A stretch of DNA of 64,000 nt from Flammeovirgaceae bacterium SG7u.111 (GCA_034044135.1 CP139021.1:7106001-7170000); one strand, 5' to 3'. Numbered from the stretch's first letter, positions 52,813 through 62,164 are shown. Notes: a model not told the origin generated them from the sequence alone. Numbers and translations are program-made.

Positions 52813-52844
52813 TTGCGTGTTTTATTTTATTGAGGCTAACTTTG
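52813..52844 (+). promoter_or_regulatory. Bacteroidota-type promoter of the polysaccharide gene pair
   Basis: TTG (52813-52815), 21-base spacer, TAACTTTG (52837-52844). The leader would be about 140 bases before the TTG start at 52988. Confidence 0.72.
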
Positions 52845-52929
52845 CCCATGGTTAGAAATTTCTTTTTAGAAAACACATTAATAAGTTTACCATTCAACTT
52901 AACAGAGAACTAAAAAAAGTGCAATGTAA

Positions 52930-52956
52930 CTACTTCTGTAGCAAGAGCAGAAGTAG
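52930..52956 (+). promoter_or_regulatory. hairpin in the 5' leader of the glycosyltransferase gene
   Basis: Perfect 9-bp stem CTACTTCTG / CAGAAGTAG with a 9-base loop. An outer GTGCA / TGCAT pairing may extend it. No T-run follows, so it is not a simple terminator. It lies 32 bases before the start codon. Confidence 0.55.
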
Positions 52957-52987
52957 TCGGTAGTGCATTATCCTATAAATTAAAGCT

Positions 52988-54163
52988 TTGGAGGAAAAAA
53001 AAATTAAAATATTACGGGTAATAGCCAGATTGAACATTGGAGGACCTGCAATCCACACCGTTTTATTGACTTCGGCACTGAACAACGACAACTTTTCTAC
53101 AAAGCTTGTTGCAGGAAATATTTCATCTAACGAAGGTGACATGAGCTATTTAGCCGACCAAAAACAGGTATCGGTGCAATACATTCCACATTTGCAAAGG
53201 GAAATATCTCCTGCAAAAGATTTCAAAACAGCTTTGAGCTTGTGGAAAATAATAAAAGACTACCGTCCAAACATCATCCACACACATACGGCCAAGGCGG
53301 GATTGGTCGGCAGAGCCTGCGCCTTATTATTCAATATGGTGTACCGAACCGACATCAAAGTGGTGCATACATTCCACGGCCATGTGTTTCACAGCTATTT
53401 CTCGCCCCTAAAAACAAAGTTTTTTATCCTTTTGGAAAGGGCACTTGCCGAATTTTCCGATTTAATAATCACGATTACGCCAAAACAACAGGAGGAAATA
53501 TTATCTTTGAAAGTAGGGAAAAGACTTAAAAATAAAGTGATTCCTCTTGGATTAGATTTAGATAAATTTTATTATTTTAATAAAAACAGTAATTTTATCT
53601 ACCAGCAATTTAGAATAGACCCATCAAAAAAACTTATCGGAATTGTAGCCAGATTTGTTCCTATCAAAAATATCACACTGTTTCTCAAAATAGCAAGAAG
53701 TTTGCTCAATAAGAGAGATGATATCCATTTTGTGTTAGTTGGAGACGGAGAGGAAAGAGAATTATTAGAATCTAGTTGTAAAAAATTAAATATAGAGGAG
53801 CACGTTACCTTTACAGGTTTTGTGAATGACCTCCCGAAAATTTATGCCGATTTCTATTTAACCTTGCTTACATCTAACAATGAAGGTTCGCCAGTATCTA
53901 TAATCGAGTCGATGACTAGCGGAACTCCTGTAGTAGCAAGTAATGTAGGAGGGGTGCCAGACTTATACAAAGAAGAAGCAAAATGGATGCTTTGCGAACC
54001 CGACAAAGTTGATGATTTTGTAAAAGCTACCGAAAAGCTTCTGGATCACCCTGAATTAGCAAATGAAATTGGCGAACTTCACAAACACGATACCTACAAT
54101 AAATATAGTTTTTATAGACTCGTAAATGATTTAACCTTAGAATACAACAAGTTAGTATCATGA
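52988..54163 (+). CDS. glycosyltransferase family 4
   Basis: The 391-residue GT-B enzyme uses an activated sugar to build surface polysaccharide. The N-terminal ARLNIGGPAIHTVLL (about 9-23), HTHTAKAGLVGR and KVVHTFHGHVF are typical of GT4. The C-terminal EGSPVSIIESMTSGTPVVAS is the nucleotide-sugar site. The start is TTG at 52988. The last codon overlaps the next gene (ATGA), so they are translationally coupled. It probably acts on the lipid-linked sugar made by its neighbour. Confidence 0.92.
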   Translation: MEEKKIKILRVIARLNIGGPAIHTVLLTSALNNDNFSTKLVAGNISSNEGDMSYLADQKQVSVQYIPHLQREISPAKDFKTALSLWKIIKDYRPNIIHTHTAKAGLVGRACALLFNMVYRTDIKVVHTFHGHVFHSYFSPLKTKFFILLERALAEFSDLIITITPKQQEEILSLKVGKRLKNKVIPLGLDLDKFYYFNKNSNFIYQQFRIDPSKKLIGIVARFVPIKNITLFLKIARSLLNKRDDIHFVLVGDGEERELLESSCKKLNIEEHVTFTGFVNDLPKIYADFYLTLLTSNNEGSPVSIIESMTSGTPVVASNVGGVPDLYKEEAKWMLCEPDKVDDFVKATEKLLDHPELANEIGELHKHDTYNKYSFYRLVNDLTLEYNKLVS

Positions 54164-55386
54164 GCCAATACCTACTCTTAACCGGAGGAATTACAGGATT
54201 TATTACTGCTTTTTTCCTCACGAACATTGTAACCAAAACCTCTAACATCAACAATATTGTTGACAAACCACGGGCGGACCGGTTTCACACCAAAACCACA
54301 GCTTTGCTTGGAGGGGTTGCGGTGAACTTTAGTTTTCTGCTCACCCTCTTCTTTTTTGAGGCGATACCAATGGTGTGGCTAATCTCATTAATCTGTTGCT
54401 TATTTGTCAATGTGTTTTTCCTATTCAAAAGAAAAGCCATTGAATTTGTATTAAGCGCAGTATTTACCATATGCCTCTCACTAATCATGCTTTGGTTCAT
54501 GGATGGTATTTTTCCTGAGAAAAAGTTTTTATGGTTAATAGCTACTTCACAAATCATATTTTTGGTAGGGGCTTTTGATGATGCTATAAAGCCTGTTTTT
54601 GCCTCCAGCAAGTTCGCTTTTCAGCTTTTAGCAGCACTTTTGCTTAGCTTGGAAATCGACCCTTTGGACTTTATCCCTTCTCCTTTCAACCATGTTTTCA
54701 CTATTTTCTGGATTGTAGGCATCTCTAATGCTTTCAATCTGATTGATAACATGAATGGATTGTCCTCTGGTGTAGCAGCTATTTCCGCCATTTGCTTCTC
54801 AATTTTCAACTTTTATACAGGGCAAGTTTTTCTAGGAAGCCTAGCTCTTATGCTCGCAGCAGTACTTTTTGGATTTATTCCCCACAACTACCCTAAGGCA
54901 AAAATATTCATGGGCGACTCGGGTAGTTTGCTTTTAGGTTTTTTACTTGCAGGGTTTTCACTGTTCGGAAGCTGGGAAAACCTTACTACTTTTGATGTAG
55001 CAGCCTTACTTCCTATCTGCGTATTAGCCTATCCTATTTTCGATGTTGCATTTGTGAGTATTACCCGAACTAAAGAAGGGAGACCTGTTTATATCGGCGG
55101 CAAAGACCACACTTCTCACCTGCTGGTAAAAACTGGGCTAAGACCATGGGTAGCTGTTTTCTGCATCTATATCCTTGCGTCTATTACAGGATCTATTGCA
55201 TTGCTTCTCGCTAATTTATCTTTGCCTTATGCCATCACCACCATGTTCATCGTGGTAACCTTCCTATCTGCCTTTGGGTATACCCTCAGGAAGATAGTAC
55301 AAGTAAGCCAACGAAAAGTAAAACTTAGGCAGATTCGAGCTGAAAGAAAACAAAGAATGAGAGCAGAGGCAACGGGTACTTTTTAA
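54160..55386 (+). CDS. undecaprenyl-phosphate sugar-1-phosphate transferase (MraY/WecA/TagO family)
   Basis: The 408-residue integral-membrane enzyme with about 10-11 TM helices transfers a sugar phosphate, often GlcNAc-1-P, to undecaprenyl phosphate. This starts O-antigen, capsule or teichoic-like polymers. Family motifs are present: LLGGVAVNFS, the Asp pair in VGAFDDAIKP, LIDNMNGLSSG, FMGDSGSLLLG and the His motif GGKDHTSHLL. It overlaps the upstream glycosyltransferase gene by 4 bases. The exact sugar is unknown. Confidence 0.9.
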   Translation: MSQYLLLTGGITGFITAFFLTNIVTKTSNINNIVDKPRADRFHTKTTALLGGVAVNFSFLLTLFFFEAIPMVWLISLICCLFVNVFFLFKRKAIEFVLSAVFTICLSLIMLWFMDGIFPEKKFLWLIATSQIIFLVGAFDDAIKPVFASSKFAFQLLAALLLSLEIDPLDFIPSPFNHVFTIFWIVGISNAFNLIDNMNGLSSGVAAISAICFSIFNFYTGQVFLGSLALMLAAVLFGFIPHNYPKAKIFMGDSGSLLLGFLLAGFSLFGSWENLTTFDVAALLPICVLAYPIFDVAFVSITRTKEGRPVYIGGKDHTSHLLVKTGLRPWVAVFCIYILASITGSIALLLANLSLPYAITTMFIVVTFLSAFGYTLRKIVQVSQRKVKLRQIRAERKQRMRAEATGTF

Positions 55387-55493
55387 TTTGCATTTTTTAA
55401 TCAGAGGCCTTTATACAAGGCTCAAGATTTCAAACTTGTGCAACCCTTTCTATTGAGGTTGCTCTTATAAGCACTCATTGTATTTCCATCAAA

Positions 55494-56048
55494 TTGAAGC
55501 CAACTAACCGCCATTTAGAGGAAGAGTTAAAGATTATTGAAAAAGCAAAAACAAATCCTGCTGCTTTTTCAGATCTGTATGATCGGTATTACAAAGATAT
55601 TTTTGTGTTCATCAATCGAAGGACGGAAGACACAGAGCTCACTGCTGACCTCGTTTCCCAAGTTTTTTTGAAAGCGATGACCAACTTAAATAAGTACGAG
55701 TTCAGGGGCTTTCCATTCTCTTCTTGGCTTTATAGAGTGGCAACAAACCAAGTCAACGAGTTTTTTCGTAAATCAAATAAACAGCGTACAGTCTACCTAG
55801 AAGAACACCATGTGGATAACTTGATGGGCGAGGTAGAGGAGCATAAAGATGATAAAATGCACCTGCTCATCAAATTACTAGAACAACTAAATGAAGACGA
55901 AGTTTTTTTGTTAGAACTCAGATTTTTTGAAGAAAAACCTTTTAAAGAAGTGGCTTATATTCTCGATATTACCGAAAGCAACGCTAAAGTGAAAATTTAT
56001 AGAATTTTAGATAAGCTGAGGAATATTGCAAAAAGAAATGAAGCCTAA
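55494..56048 (+). CDS. ECF-type RNA polymerase sigma factor
   Basis: The 184-residue extracytoplasmic-function sigma factor has region 2 (about 18-95, FSDLYDRYYKDIFVFINRR, ADLVSQVFLKAM, FPFSSWLYRVATNQV) and region 4 (about 120-180, ELRFFEEKPFKEVAYILDI, then ESNAKVKIYRILDKLR). The start is TTG at 55494. A small membrane protein gene follows within 18 bases and could help control it. There is no classical FecR-type anti-sigma gene. Confidence 0.9.
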   Translation: MKPTNRHLEEELKIIEKAKTNPAAFSDLYDRYYKDIFVFINRRTEDTELTADLVSQVFLKAMTNLNKYEFRGFPFSSWLYRVATNQVNEFFRKSNKQRTVYLEEHHVDNLMGEVEEHKDDKMHLLIKLLEQLNEDEVFLLELRFFEEKPFKEVAYILDITESNAKVKIYRILDKLRNIAKRNEA

Positions 56049-56066
56049 TTGCGTGATATAGGAGAT

Positions 56067-56297
56067 ATGGGAAGTAAATACAAAATAAAAATCAATGAGC
56101 CAGCCCCATCAGAAGTGGAGATCAATAAGCATAAAAACTTCAAGAGGGTGCTTACAAAATATCGGAAGCAAAGGAAAACAACTAGGCTTCATTCATTGGT
56201 AAACAAGATGAACAAGTTTATCCCGCTTCTAATTATTATTTTACTAGTATTGATTTTACTCTTTTTTGGAAAGGTTTGGTTGGCGGTAGGAAAGTAA
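56067..56297 (+). CDS. small single-TM membrane protein
   Basis: The best start is the ATG at 56067, preceded by TAGGAG; the frame also opens at a TTG (56049) directly after the sigma-factor stop. About 76 residues: a basic, soluble N-terminal part (KYKIKINEPAPSEVEINKHK) and one strong C-terminal TM helix (about 51-72, FIPLLIIILLVLILLFFGK). Its coupling to the ECF sigma gene suggests a possible regulator, but it has no ZAS or DUF anti-sigma motif. Confidence 0.65.
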   Translation: MGSKYKIKINEPAPSEVEINKHKNFKRVLTKYRKQRKTTRLHSLVNKMNKFIPLLIIILLVLILLFFGKVWLAVGK

Positions 56298-56304
56298 CCC
56301 TCTA

Positions 56305-56967
56305 CTAGTTAATCACTATTTTTTCACCTAAAAACTTTGGCTCTGTTTCCGTCACATAAAGATCAATAAACAATTTTACCCGGGCAAAAAGCTCCCTTGT
56401 TTTAACTTTCAAACCTCCAGAAAGCGTTAAATCTTGCGCATTGAACCCCACTGCATCTATTCCGGCTTTTCTTGAAATATACACAGCTCGCTTATTTTGA
56501 AAGCCTTGCGAAATAATGGTGAATTTGCTTTGCCCAAATACTTTATTGCAGCGAATAACCGAATCTAAGGTTCTGAAGCCAGCAAAATCCAAATAAATAT
56601 CTTTAGCAAGCACTCCAAGCTTCACTAGCTCTTTCTTCATATCAATAGGCTCATTGTAATAAATAGTACCGTTATCCCCACTTAGTAATAAGCTTTTGAC
56701 CTTGCCCAAATGATATAGATTTGCTGCCGCTTTCATTCTATAATGAAAATATGGATTTATCCCACCAGACCTCAAATATTTACTCGTGCCCAGTACCAAC
56801 CCAACCCTATTCTGAGGCAAATCATCATATTGTTCAAACACGAACTCCTCGGAATAAGATTCCACTAGTAAATTACAGCAAATCAAGGGAGCAAACAACA
56901 TGGCAAAGCAAATCAAAAAGATACTGATTAGTTTTTTAACCGGAATGATTGAGGCAAATGTCTTCAT
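56305..56967 (-). CDS. SanA/YdcF-family membrane protein (DUF218)
   Basis: The 220-residue protein has one N-terminal TM helix (about 12-33) and a DUF218 domain: LGTSKYLRSGGINPYFHYRM, SLLLSGDNGTIYYNEPIDMKKELVKLGV (read in parts), DFAGFRTLDSV, and FTIISQGFQNKRAVYI. SanA and ElyC proteins affect envelope polysaccharide and vancomycin sensitivity in enterobacteria, so an envelope role is possible. It is convergent with the small membrane protein gene. Confidence 0.87.
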   Translation of the reverse strand: MKTFASIIPVKKLISIFLICFAMLFAPLICCNLLVESYSEEFVFEQYDDLPQNRVGLVLGTSKYLRSGGINPYFHYRMKAAANLYHLGKVKSLLLSGDNGTIYYNEPIDMKKELVKLGVLAKDIYLDFAGFRTLDSVIRCNKVFGQSKFTIISQGFQNKRAVYISRKAGIDAVGFNAQDLTLSGGLKVKTRELFARVKLFIDLYVTETEPKFLGEKIVIN

Positions 56968-57286
56968 AAACCTATCTGAAATAATAAATATTCAACTAGT
57001 TGTTTTGAAGTTATGATTGTCAGCTGATTAGGAGCTTAGTTAATAGGTTGCCAAGTCATTTTACAAATAAGATTATACTTAGGCTAGTTCCCCTTTCCTA
57101 GGTATGACACTTAAATTGAGAAGAAAGTCAGGAATGATGAATAAAACCTCCTATTTAGACTCAAGTTAGTGTTTAAACATTATTACAATCTAGTAAAATA
57201 ACAGTGGAATTGCAAGAAATTCCATGCAAGCGACATGCCTCCAACATAGAATTTCTTTTTTAAAACACCTTTTGATATCCAAAAAT
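56968..57286. other. intergenic region, nothing recognised
   Basis: 319 bases between the SanA-like gene start and the amidase gene stop, both leftward. AT-rich. No terminator hairpin, repeat or ORF stands out; the amidase transcript end was not located. Confidence 0.45.
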
Positions 57287-58939
57287 TCAATCTACCACAA
57301 AAAGTGGTGGATATTTCTCGTCGTGGTCAGTAGCATCTTGGTAAGCTTTCACAAACGCTAAAATTGTTGCTTCATCAAACAGATTCCCCAAAAAGCTGAT
57401 GCTCGTTGGGCTTCCTTTTTCATTGAAGCCATTGGGCACGACCACACAAGGGTGACCTGTGAGGTTAGTAACTAACAACTGATTTCCACCAAAGCTTGGA
57501 GTGATGATCACATCATAGTCTTTGAACAGTTCATTCACTTTTTGAACCAGTAAATAGCGAACCCTATTCGCTTGGATATATTCCACAGCAGGAATAAGTC
57601 TTGCTTCACGGAAAACATTAGGCCAAGCATTTTTGATTTGCCTTACCAATAGATCATCTTTATCGCTAAGAGTAAGTTCTTCAAAAGCGGCAGCAGCTTC
57701 AGCGGATAAAATCAAACGAAGCGCACCAATGGGCAAACCATCGGGCATTTTTACTTCAACGGGTTCTATTCCCATCTCTCTAACTGCTTCTAAAGATGCT
57801 TGGTCATTTTCTTTGTTTGAATAATCGGCATCAAAAAACTCTTTGAAATAGCCCACTTTTAATGTGGAAATATCTCTGTTAGCTTTAAAGTTGAAAGGGG
57901 CATCAACTATGGTTTGGTCTAACCCATCCGAACCTCTAATTGCATCAAACACTAAGGCACAATCTTGCGCCGACCTACAAATTGGCCCAATTTTATCCAT
58001 GCTCCAGCTTAATGCCATAGCGCCAGCGCGGCTCACCCTGCCAAAGCTTGGTCGCAAACCCGAAACACCGCAGCGAGTAGAGGGAGACACTATTGAGCCC
58101 AGGGTTTCCGTACCAATGGAAAAAGCAACAAGCCCAGCAGAAGTAGCTGAAGCAGAACCAGCCGAAGACCCGCTAGAACCTTGAGATAGATCCCATGGAT
58201 TTCGGGTTTTTCCTCCAAACCAAACATCGCCCCAAGCAAGTGCGCCAAGTGTAAGCTTTGCCACTAAAACCCCACCAGCATTTTCTAGCTTCTTGGCAAC
58301 CGTAGCTGTTTCATCAATCAACTGATCTTTGTAGGGCATTGCTCCCCATGTAGTTTTATAGCCTTTTACAGCCAACAGATCTTTTAACCCATAAGGTATT
58401 CCGTGTAATGGGCCTCGGTAAGTACCATTTGCCAATTCTTCATCTGCTCTTTTTGCTTGCTGCATGGCCAGATCTTCGGTAAGAGTTACCACGCACTGTA
58501 GGGAATCGCCATATTTTTTAAGACGGTCAAGGTAAATTGTCGTCAGCTCAACGGAAGAGATTTTTTGGGATTTGATAAGGCTAGCCAGTTGAGCAACGGT
58601 ATAAAAGGCTAAGGTTTCCTTGTTCTCTGGAAGTGCTACGTCTGTTGGGATTCCATAATCTATCGTTTCCTGATTTTGGGAAATACTAAATTCTGTGGGA
58701 ATGGGATTGAAATTGATAGAAGGAGGTACATCGTTCGGAAGTTCAAATTCCCGCAGGGCTTTGTAAGCATCTTTCATTTCATACACACCGTCCCTCAGCG
58801 AATCTCGTTCAGCTTGGGTAAAGCTTAAGCCAAGTACTTTTTCTGTTTCGGCTATATCATCCACCGATTGCTGGGGTGCTGAACATGAATTGATCATCAC
58901 CCAAAAGCCTATAAAGGCTAGTTTCGTCAAATTTCTCAT
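57287..58939 (-). CDS. amidase-signature-family lipoprotein
   Basis: The 550 residues begin with a lipoprotein signal (lipobox MINSCS, Cys about 19), so the enzyme is exported. The amidase-signature catalytic triad is visible: Lys in PYGLKDLLAVKGY, the cis-Ser in QGSSGSSAGSASAT, and the nucleophile Ser in GTETLGSIVSPSTRCGVSGL. An N-terminal extension (about 20-110) precedes the AS fold. Typical substrates are amides such as peptides or acyl-amides. An exported lipidated form is less usual than the cytosolic GatA-like ones. Confidence 0.9.
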   Translation of the reverse strand: MRNLTKLAFIGFWVMINSCSAPQQSVDDIAETEKVLGLSFTQAERDSLRDGVYEMKDAYKALREFELPNDVPPSINFNPIPTEFSISQNQETIDYGIPTDVALPENKETLAFYTVAQLASLIKSQKISSVELTTIYLDRLKKYGDSLQCVVTLTEDLAMQQAKRADEELANGTYRGPLHGIPYGLKDLLAVKGYKTTWGAMPYKDQLIDETATVAKKLENAGGVLVAKLTLGALAWGDVWFGGKTRNPWDLSQGSSGSSAGSASATSAGLVAFSIGTETLGSIVSPSTRCGVSGLRPSFGRVSRAGAMALSWSMDKIGPICRSAQDCALVFDAIRGSDGLDQTIVDAPFNFKANRDISTLKVGYFKEFFDADYSNKENDQASLEAVREMGIEPVEVKMPDGLPIGALRLILSAEAAAAFEELTLSDKDDLLVRQIKNAWPNVFREARLIPAVEYIQANRVRYLLVQKVNELFKDYDVIITPSFGGNQLLVTNLTGHPCVVVPNGFNEKGSPTSISFLGNLFDEATILAFVKAYQDATDHDEKYPPLFVVD

Positions 58940-59136
58940 CTTATCGTAGTTTTTGTGGTTGTTGAAAGTCTTATTAAAACTAACTTTTTATTCCGAACCT
59001 TAAAAAAATACATGGAATCCATATGTTTGATTTCTGTGCCCTAGCTAAAGAAATATCGATCATTTGAAAATTACTTTCCCCATTTCATTCATAGGAAATA
59101 GGAAGCGTTAATTTTGCCCTCCTAGCTAATCGTCAA

Positions 59137-60057
59137 TTGATTAAAGTGAAAAAAGAAACCATCATAAAGTACGGGAAATTTCTAGTAAAAATCGCATTGA
59201 CCTGCGTTGCGCTTTATTTTGTGTTCCAAAAAATTGATTTTAGGGAAACTTGGTCGGCTATCACAAACATACACCTTGGTTATTTTGCCTTAGCAGTACT
59301 TGCTTTTAATGCCTCAAAAATCATTTCCGCTTTTCGGCTCAATTTATTTTACGACTACCTCAAGCTCTGGCTAAGGCAGGGCTACAACCTAAAACTGTAT
59401 TACTTAGGTATGTTTTATAACCTCTTTCTCCCTGGAAGCATTGGTGGGGACGGGTACAAGGTTTATCTGCTCAAGCAGCATTTTGAAGTAAAAACTAGGC
59501 AACTCATAAGTGCAACCTTGCTCGATAGGCTCAGCGGAATGCTTGCATTGGGCATGCTTGCTTGCCTTTTCACTATCTTTACCGAGTTTCCCAAATACCT
59601 TCCGTATATTGACTATGTCGCCGCTTTTGCTACACTGATTGCCATACCCGCTTTTTACTTCATTGTAAAGTACTTTTTCACTCTTTTCAAACCTGTTTTT
59701 TTTCCGACGCTGCATCTTTCTTTTTGGGTACAGGCTAGCCAAGTTATATGCGTGATTTTTCTGTTGAAAGCGCTAGGTGTAGAAACATATTACACCGAAT
59801 ACCTCGCATTATTTCTCTTATCGTCGGCAGTCTCGGTGCTGCCTATTTCTATAGGAGGAGTAGGTGTAAGGGAGTTGGTTTTCTATTATGGAATAGGGCT
59901 TTTGGGCGAAGACGTAACCCAAGCCATAGCACTCAGCTTATTATTTTTCATTATCACAGCTTTTTCTTCTTTAGTGGGCTTTCCTTTTGTTTTTAACCTT
60001 GGAAAACCTGTATCTAGAAAGGAAAATCTTACCGAAAATTCTATTGCTAATAATTAG
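59137..60057 (+). CDS. UPF0104 / LPG-synthase TM-region family membrane protein
   Basis: The 306-residue polytopic protein has about 7-8 TM helices of the lysylphosphatidylglycerol-synthase TM family: FNASKIISAFRLNLFY, YLGMFYNLFLPGSIGGDGYKVYLLK (read in parts), RLSGMLALGML and SIGGVGVRELVFYYGIG. The motif with GGDG and R-E-L-V-F is typical. Members are implicated in lipid or polyprenol transfer. The start may be TTG 59137 or GTG 59146. A -7-like TAATTTTG (59109-59116) lies just upstream without a good -33. Confidence 0.87.
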   Translation: MIKVKKETIIKYGKFLVKIALTCVALYFVFQKIDFRETWSAITNIHLGYFALAVLAFNASKIISAFRLNLFYDYLKLWLRQGYNLKLYYLGMFYNLFLPGSIGGDGYKVYLLKQHFEVKTRQLISATLLDRLSGMLALGMLACLFTIFTEFPKYLPYIDYVAAFATLIAIPAFYFIVKYFFTLFKPVFFPTLHLSFWVQASQVICVIFLLKALGVETYYTEYLALFLLSSAVSVLPISIGGVGVRELVFYYGIGLLGEDVTQAIALSLLFFIITAFSSLVGFPFVFNLGKPVSRKENLTENSIANN

Positions 60058-60198
60058 CTATAAAACTCAAAAGTTACTAGATCAGATAAATGGTATTTGA
60101 AAAATTCCTTGGTAACTTAAAGGCTAAATTCATTGAGTGAAAAGGAATTTTTTTGCCCAAGAATTTAATCACAAATACTCACCTAAAAAATATTGAAA

Positions 60199-61614
60199 AT
60201 GAAAAAAACCAACCTATTCACATTAGTTTGCCTCGCTATTTCAGGCATCATAGCCAGCTGTTCTTCACCCAAGGCTGAAGAGGCTCCGCAAAAACAAGTA
60301 AAAGAAGGTGCTCCAAATATCGTCTTTATCTTTGCCGATGACCTTGGCTATGGCGACTTGGGCTGCTTTGGCGCTTCCGATATCAAAACCCCCAACATAG
60401 ATAGGATTGCTAGCGATGGCATCAAGTTCACCGAATTTTATTCTGCTTCGCCTATTTGCAGTCCTTCGAGGGCAGGCTTGCTCACTGGCAGAATGCCCCA
60501 GCGAATGGGCATCAACGGTGTTTTTTTTCCTGAAAGCTTTACAGGAATGCCTTTAGAAGAAATAACCACAGCGGATATGCTAAAAGAAGTAGGCTACACC
60601 ACGGGCATAGTGGGCAAGTGGCACTTGGGGCATCTTGAGAAATTCCTACCGCTCCAGCGAGGTTTCGATGAATACTACGGAATTCCATACAGCAACGATA
60701 TGGAAAGTGTAGTTTATTTGGAAGGCAATGAGGTAGATTCTTTTAAAGTTGACCAACAGTACACCACGCAGACTTACACAAAAAAAGCGGTTGATTTTAT
60801 AGATAGGAATAAAGCTGAGCCTTTCTTTTTGTACATAGCCCATAGCATGCCACATGTTCCAATTTATGCTTCCGAAAAATTCTTGGGAACTTCTGAAAGA
60901 GGTTTGTACGGGGACGTAATCCAAGAGCTGGACTGGAGCGTAGGTGAAGTGCTTAAAAAGCTAGAAGCAGAAGGGATTCTTGAAAATACGCTCATCGTAT
61001 TTTCGAGCGACAACGGCCCTTGGCTGGTGATGGAAGACCATGGCGGTTCGGCAGGCGAGCTGAGGGAAGGAAAGCAATATACTTTTGAAGGAGGAATGCG
61101 AGTGCCCACCGTGGCTATGTGGAAAGATAAAATTCCTGCTGGTTCGGTCTACGACGATATGGCCTTGCAAATGGATTGGTTTCCTACTTTTGCCAACCTC
61201 TGCGGCGGAACAGTCCCTACCGATAGGCCCATAGATGGGGAAAATATCAGTGAGGTTTTATTAGGAAAAGGTAAGCGGAAAGGCGATAACTATTTGTATT
61301 ATGACAATGCTCTGCTAGAATGCTACCGCAAAGGTGAATGGAAAGTGAAGCTTCCTTTCAAAGGATATTCTCCACAAGATTGGAAAAAAGGAGTTCCTGC
61401 TCACGATACGCTTTTGGTCAACCTCAAAAACGATCCGGGGGAAAGAATTAATTTGTACGAGGAAAGTCCTCAAAAAGCAATTGAGCTACTTGCAGAAATG
61501 GAAGAGGCACGAAAAGCTCTGGGCGAACTTCCTCCCAGCTTACATATACGCAGTGGTTCTGATAGGAGTCACTATAAATATTTGAATGCGAAGCATAAAA
61601 ACGATGGAAAGTAG
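60199..61614 (+). CDS. sulfatase lipoprotein (formylglycine type)
   Basis: From the ATG at 60199 the 471-residue protein has a lipoprotein signal (IIASC, Cys21) and a sulfatase domain. The modified Cys87 lies in ICSPSRAGLLTGR, the C-x-P-S-R signature, so it needs an FGE or anSME maturase. IFADDLGYGDLG (about 44-55) binds calcium, and VGKWHLGH and SSDNGPW are further catalytic motifs. The longer TTG start (60193) adds only two residues. It would act on sulfated polysaccharide at the cell surface. A strong terminator follows. Confidence 0.93.
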   Translation: MKKTNLFTLVCLAISGIIASCSSPKAEEAPQKQVKEGAPNIVFIFADDLGYGDLGCFGASDIKTPNIDRIASDGIKFTEFYSASPICSPSRAGLLTGRMPQRMGINGVFFPESFTGMPLEEITTADMLKEVGYTTGIVGKWHLGHLEKFLPLQRGFDEYYGIPYSNDMESVVYLEGNEVDSFKVDQQYTTQTYTKKAVDFIDRNKAEPFFLYIAHSMPHVPIYASEKFLGTSERGLYGDVIQELDWSVGEVLKKLEAEGILENTLIVFSSDNGPWLVMEDHGGSAGELREGKQYTFEGGMRVPTVAMWKDKIPAGSVYDDMALQMDWFPTFANLCGGTVPTDRPIDGENISEVLLGKGKRKGDNYLYYDNALLECYRKGEWKVKLPFKGYSPQDWKKGVPAHDTLLVNLKNDPGERINLYEESPQKAIELLAEMEEARKALGELPPSLHIRSGSDRSHYKYLNAKHKNDGK

Positions 61615-61635
61615 CACCGATCCATTGCCGAAATA

Positions 61636-61679
61636 AAAAACAAGACCAGTTCCATATGATAGGAGCTGGTCTTGTTTTT
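61636..61679 (+). terminator. intrinsic terminator of the sulfatase gene
   Basis: Arms AAAAACAAGACCAGTTCC and GGAGCTGGTCTTGTTTTT (one wobble pair) with an 8-base loop and a T-tract on the + strand, 22 bases past the stop. Confidence 0.9.
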
Positions 61680-61768
61680 TATAGCTTAGCCAAGCTATTT
61701 TCTTGCAACAAAACTCTCCAGACCTTAACTTGTACCTATTCAAAAAATCCTACACTTAACTTTTGAAA

Positions 61769-62149
61769 ATGAAGCTTTTTGGCAGTACTATCAAAGAAAC
61801 AGTAGAAGTTCTTTTCCCTTCCAGCAAAAAAGAATACGATTGGGAAACTGTTTACCCCGAATTAGCCGAGCGTCCAATCGCTTCAAAAAAGCAAGCGATA
61901 CCACCTCAGAAACTAGATAAAGTGGTAGAAGAAACCTCAGGAGAAGAACCTATTTTACCTCCACCTTCTCCAGTCCCAGTAGCAAAAGCTGCTACAGCTT
62001 CCCATGACAGAATGATAATCATCATGCGCTTTTCCATCACAGTTTCAGTAATTGGTTTTTCCATTTACCTTTATCTTCACCCAGAGTTGGATGGCAAAGG
62101 TTTGGCAAATACGATGATTGGCGCAGTGGCGGGCTATTGGCTCAAGTAA
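61769..62149 (+). CDS. hypothetical protein with C-terminal TM segment(s)
   Basis: From the ATG at 61769 it is about 126 residues: a soluble, charged N-terminal part (SKKEYDWETVYPELAERP), a Pro-rich linker (ILPPPSPVPVAKA), then two short hydrophobic helices (about 85-102, MIIIMRFSITVSVIGFSIYL; 113-125, NTMIGAVAGYWLK). The TTG at 61763 is a longer alternative. Small and unrecognised. It ends just before a shared terminator with sucD. Confidence 0.6.
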   Translation: MKLFGSTIKETVEVLFPSSKKEYDWETVYPELAERPIASKKQAIPPQKLDKVVEETSGEEPILPPPSPVPVAKAATASHDRMIIIMRFSITVSVIGFSIYLYLHPELDGKGLANTMIGAVAGYWLK

Positions 62150-62164
62150 AGCAGTCACAAAAAA

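Larger units (their letters stand above)
52560..52987. other. divergent intergenic region with promoter and leader hairpin
   Basis: The 428-base spacer is AT-rich at first. It contains the rightward promoter (52813-52844) and a leader hairpin (52930-52956) before the glycosyltransferase gene. No gene was found. No copy of the TGTAAAATTTACA palindrome is seen upstream of araR, so autoregulation by that site is not supported. Confidence 0.55.
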
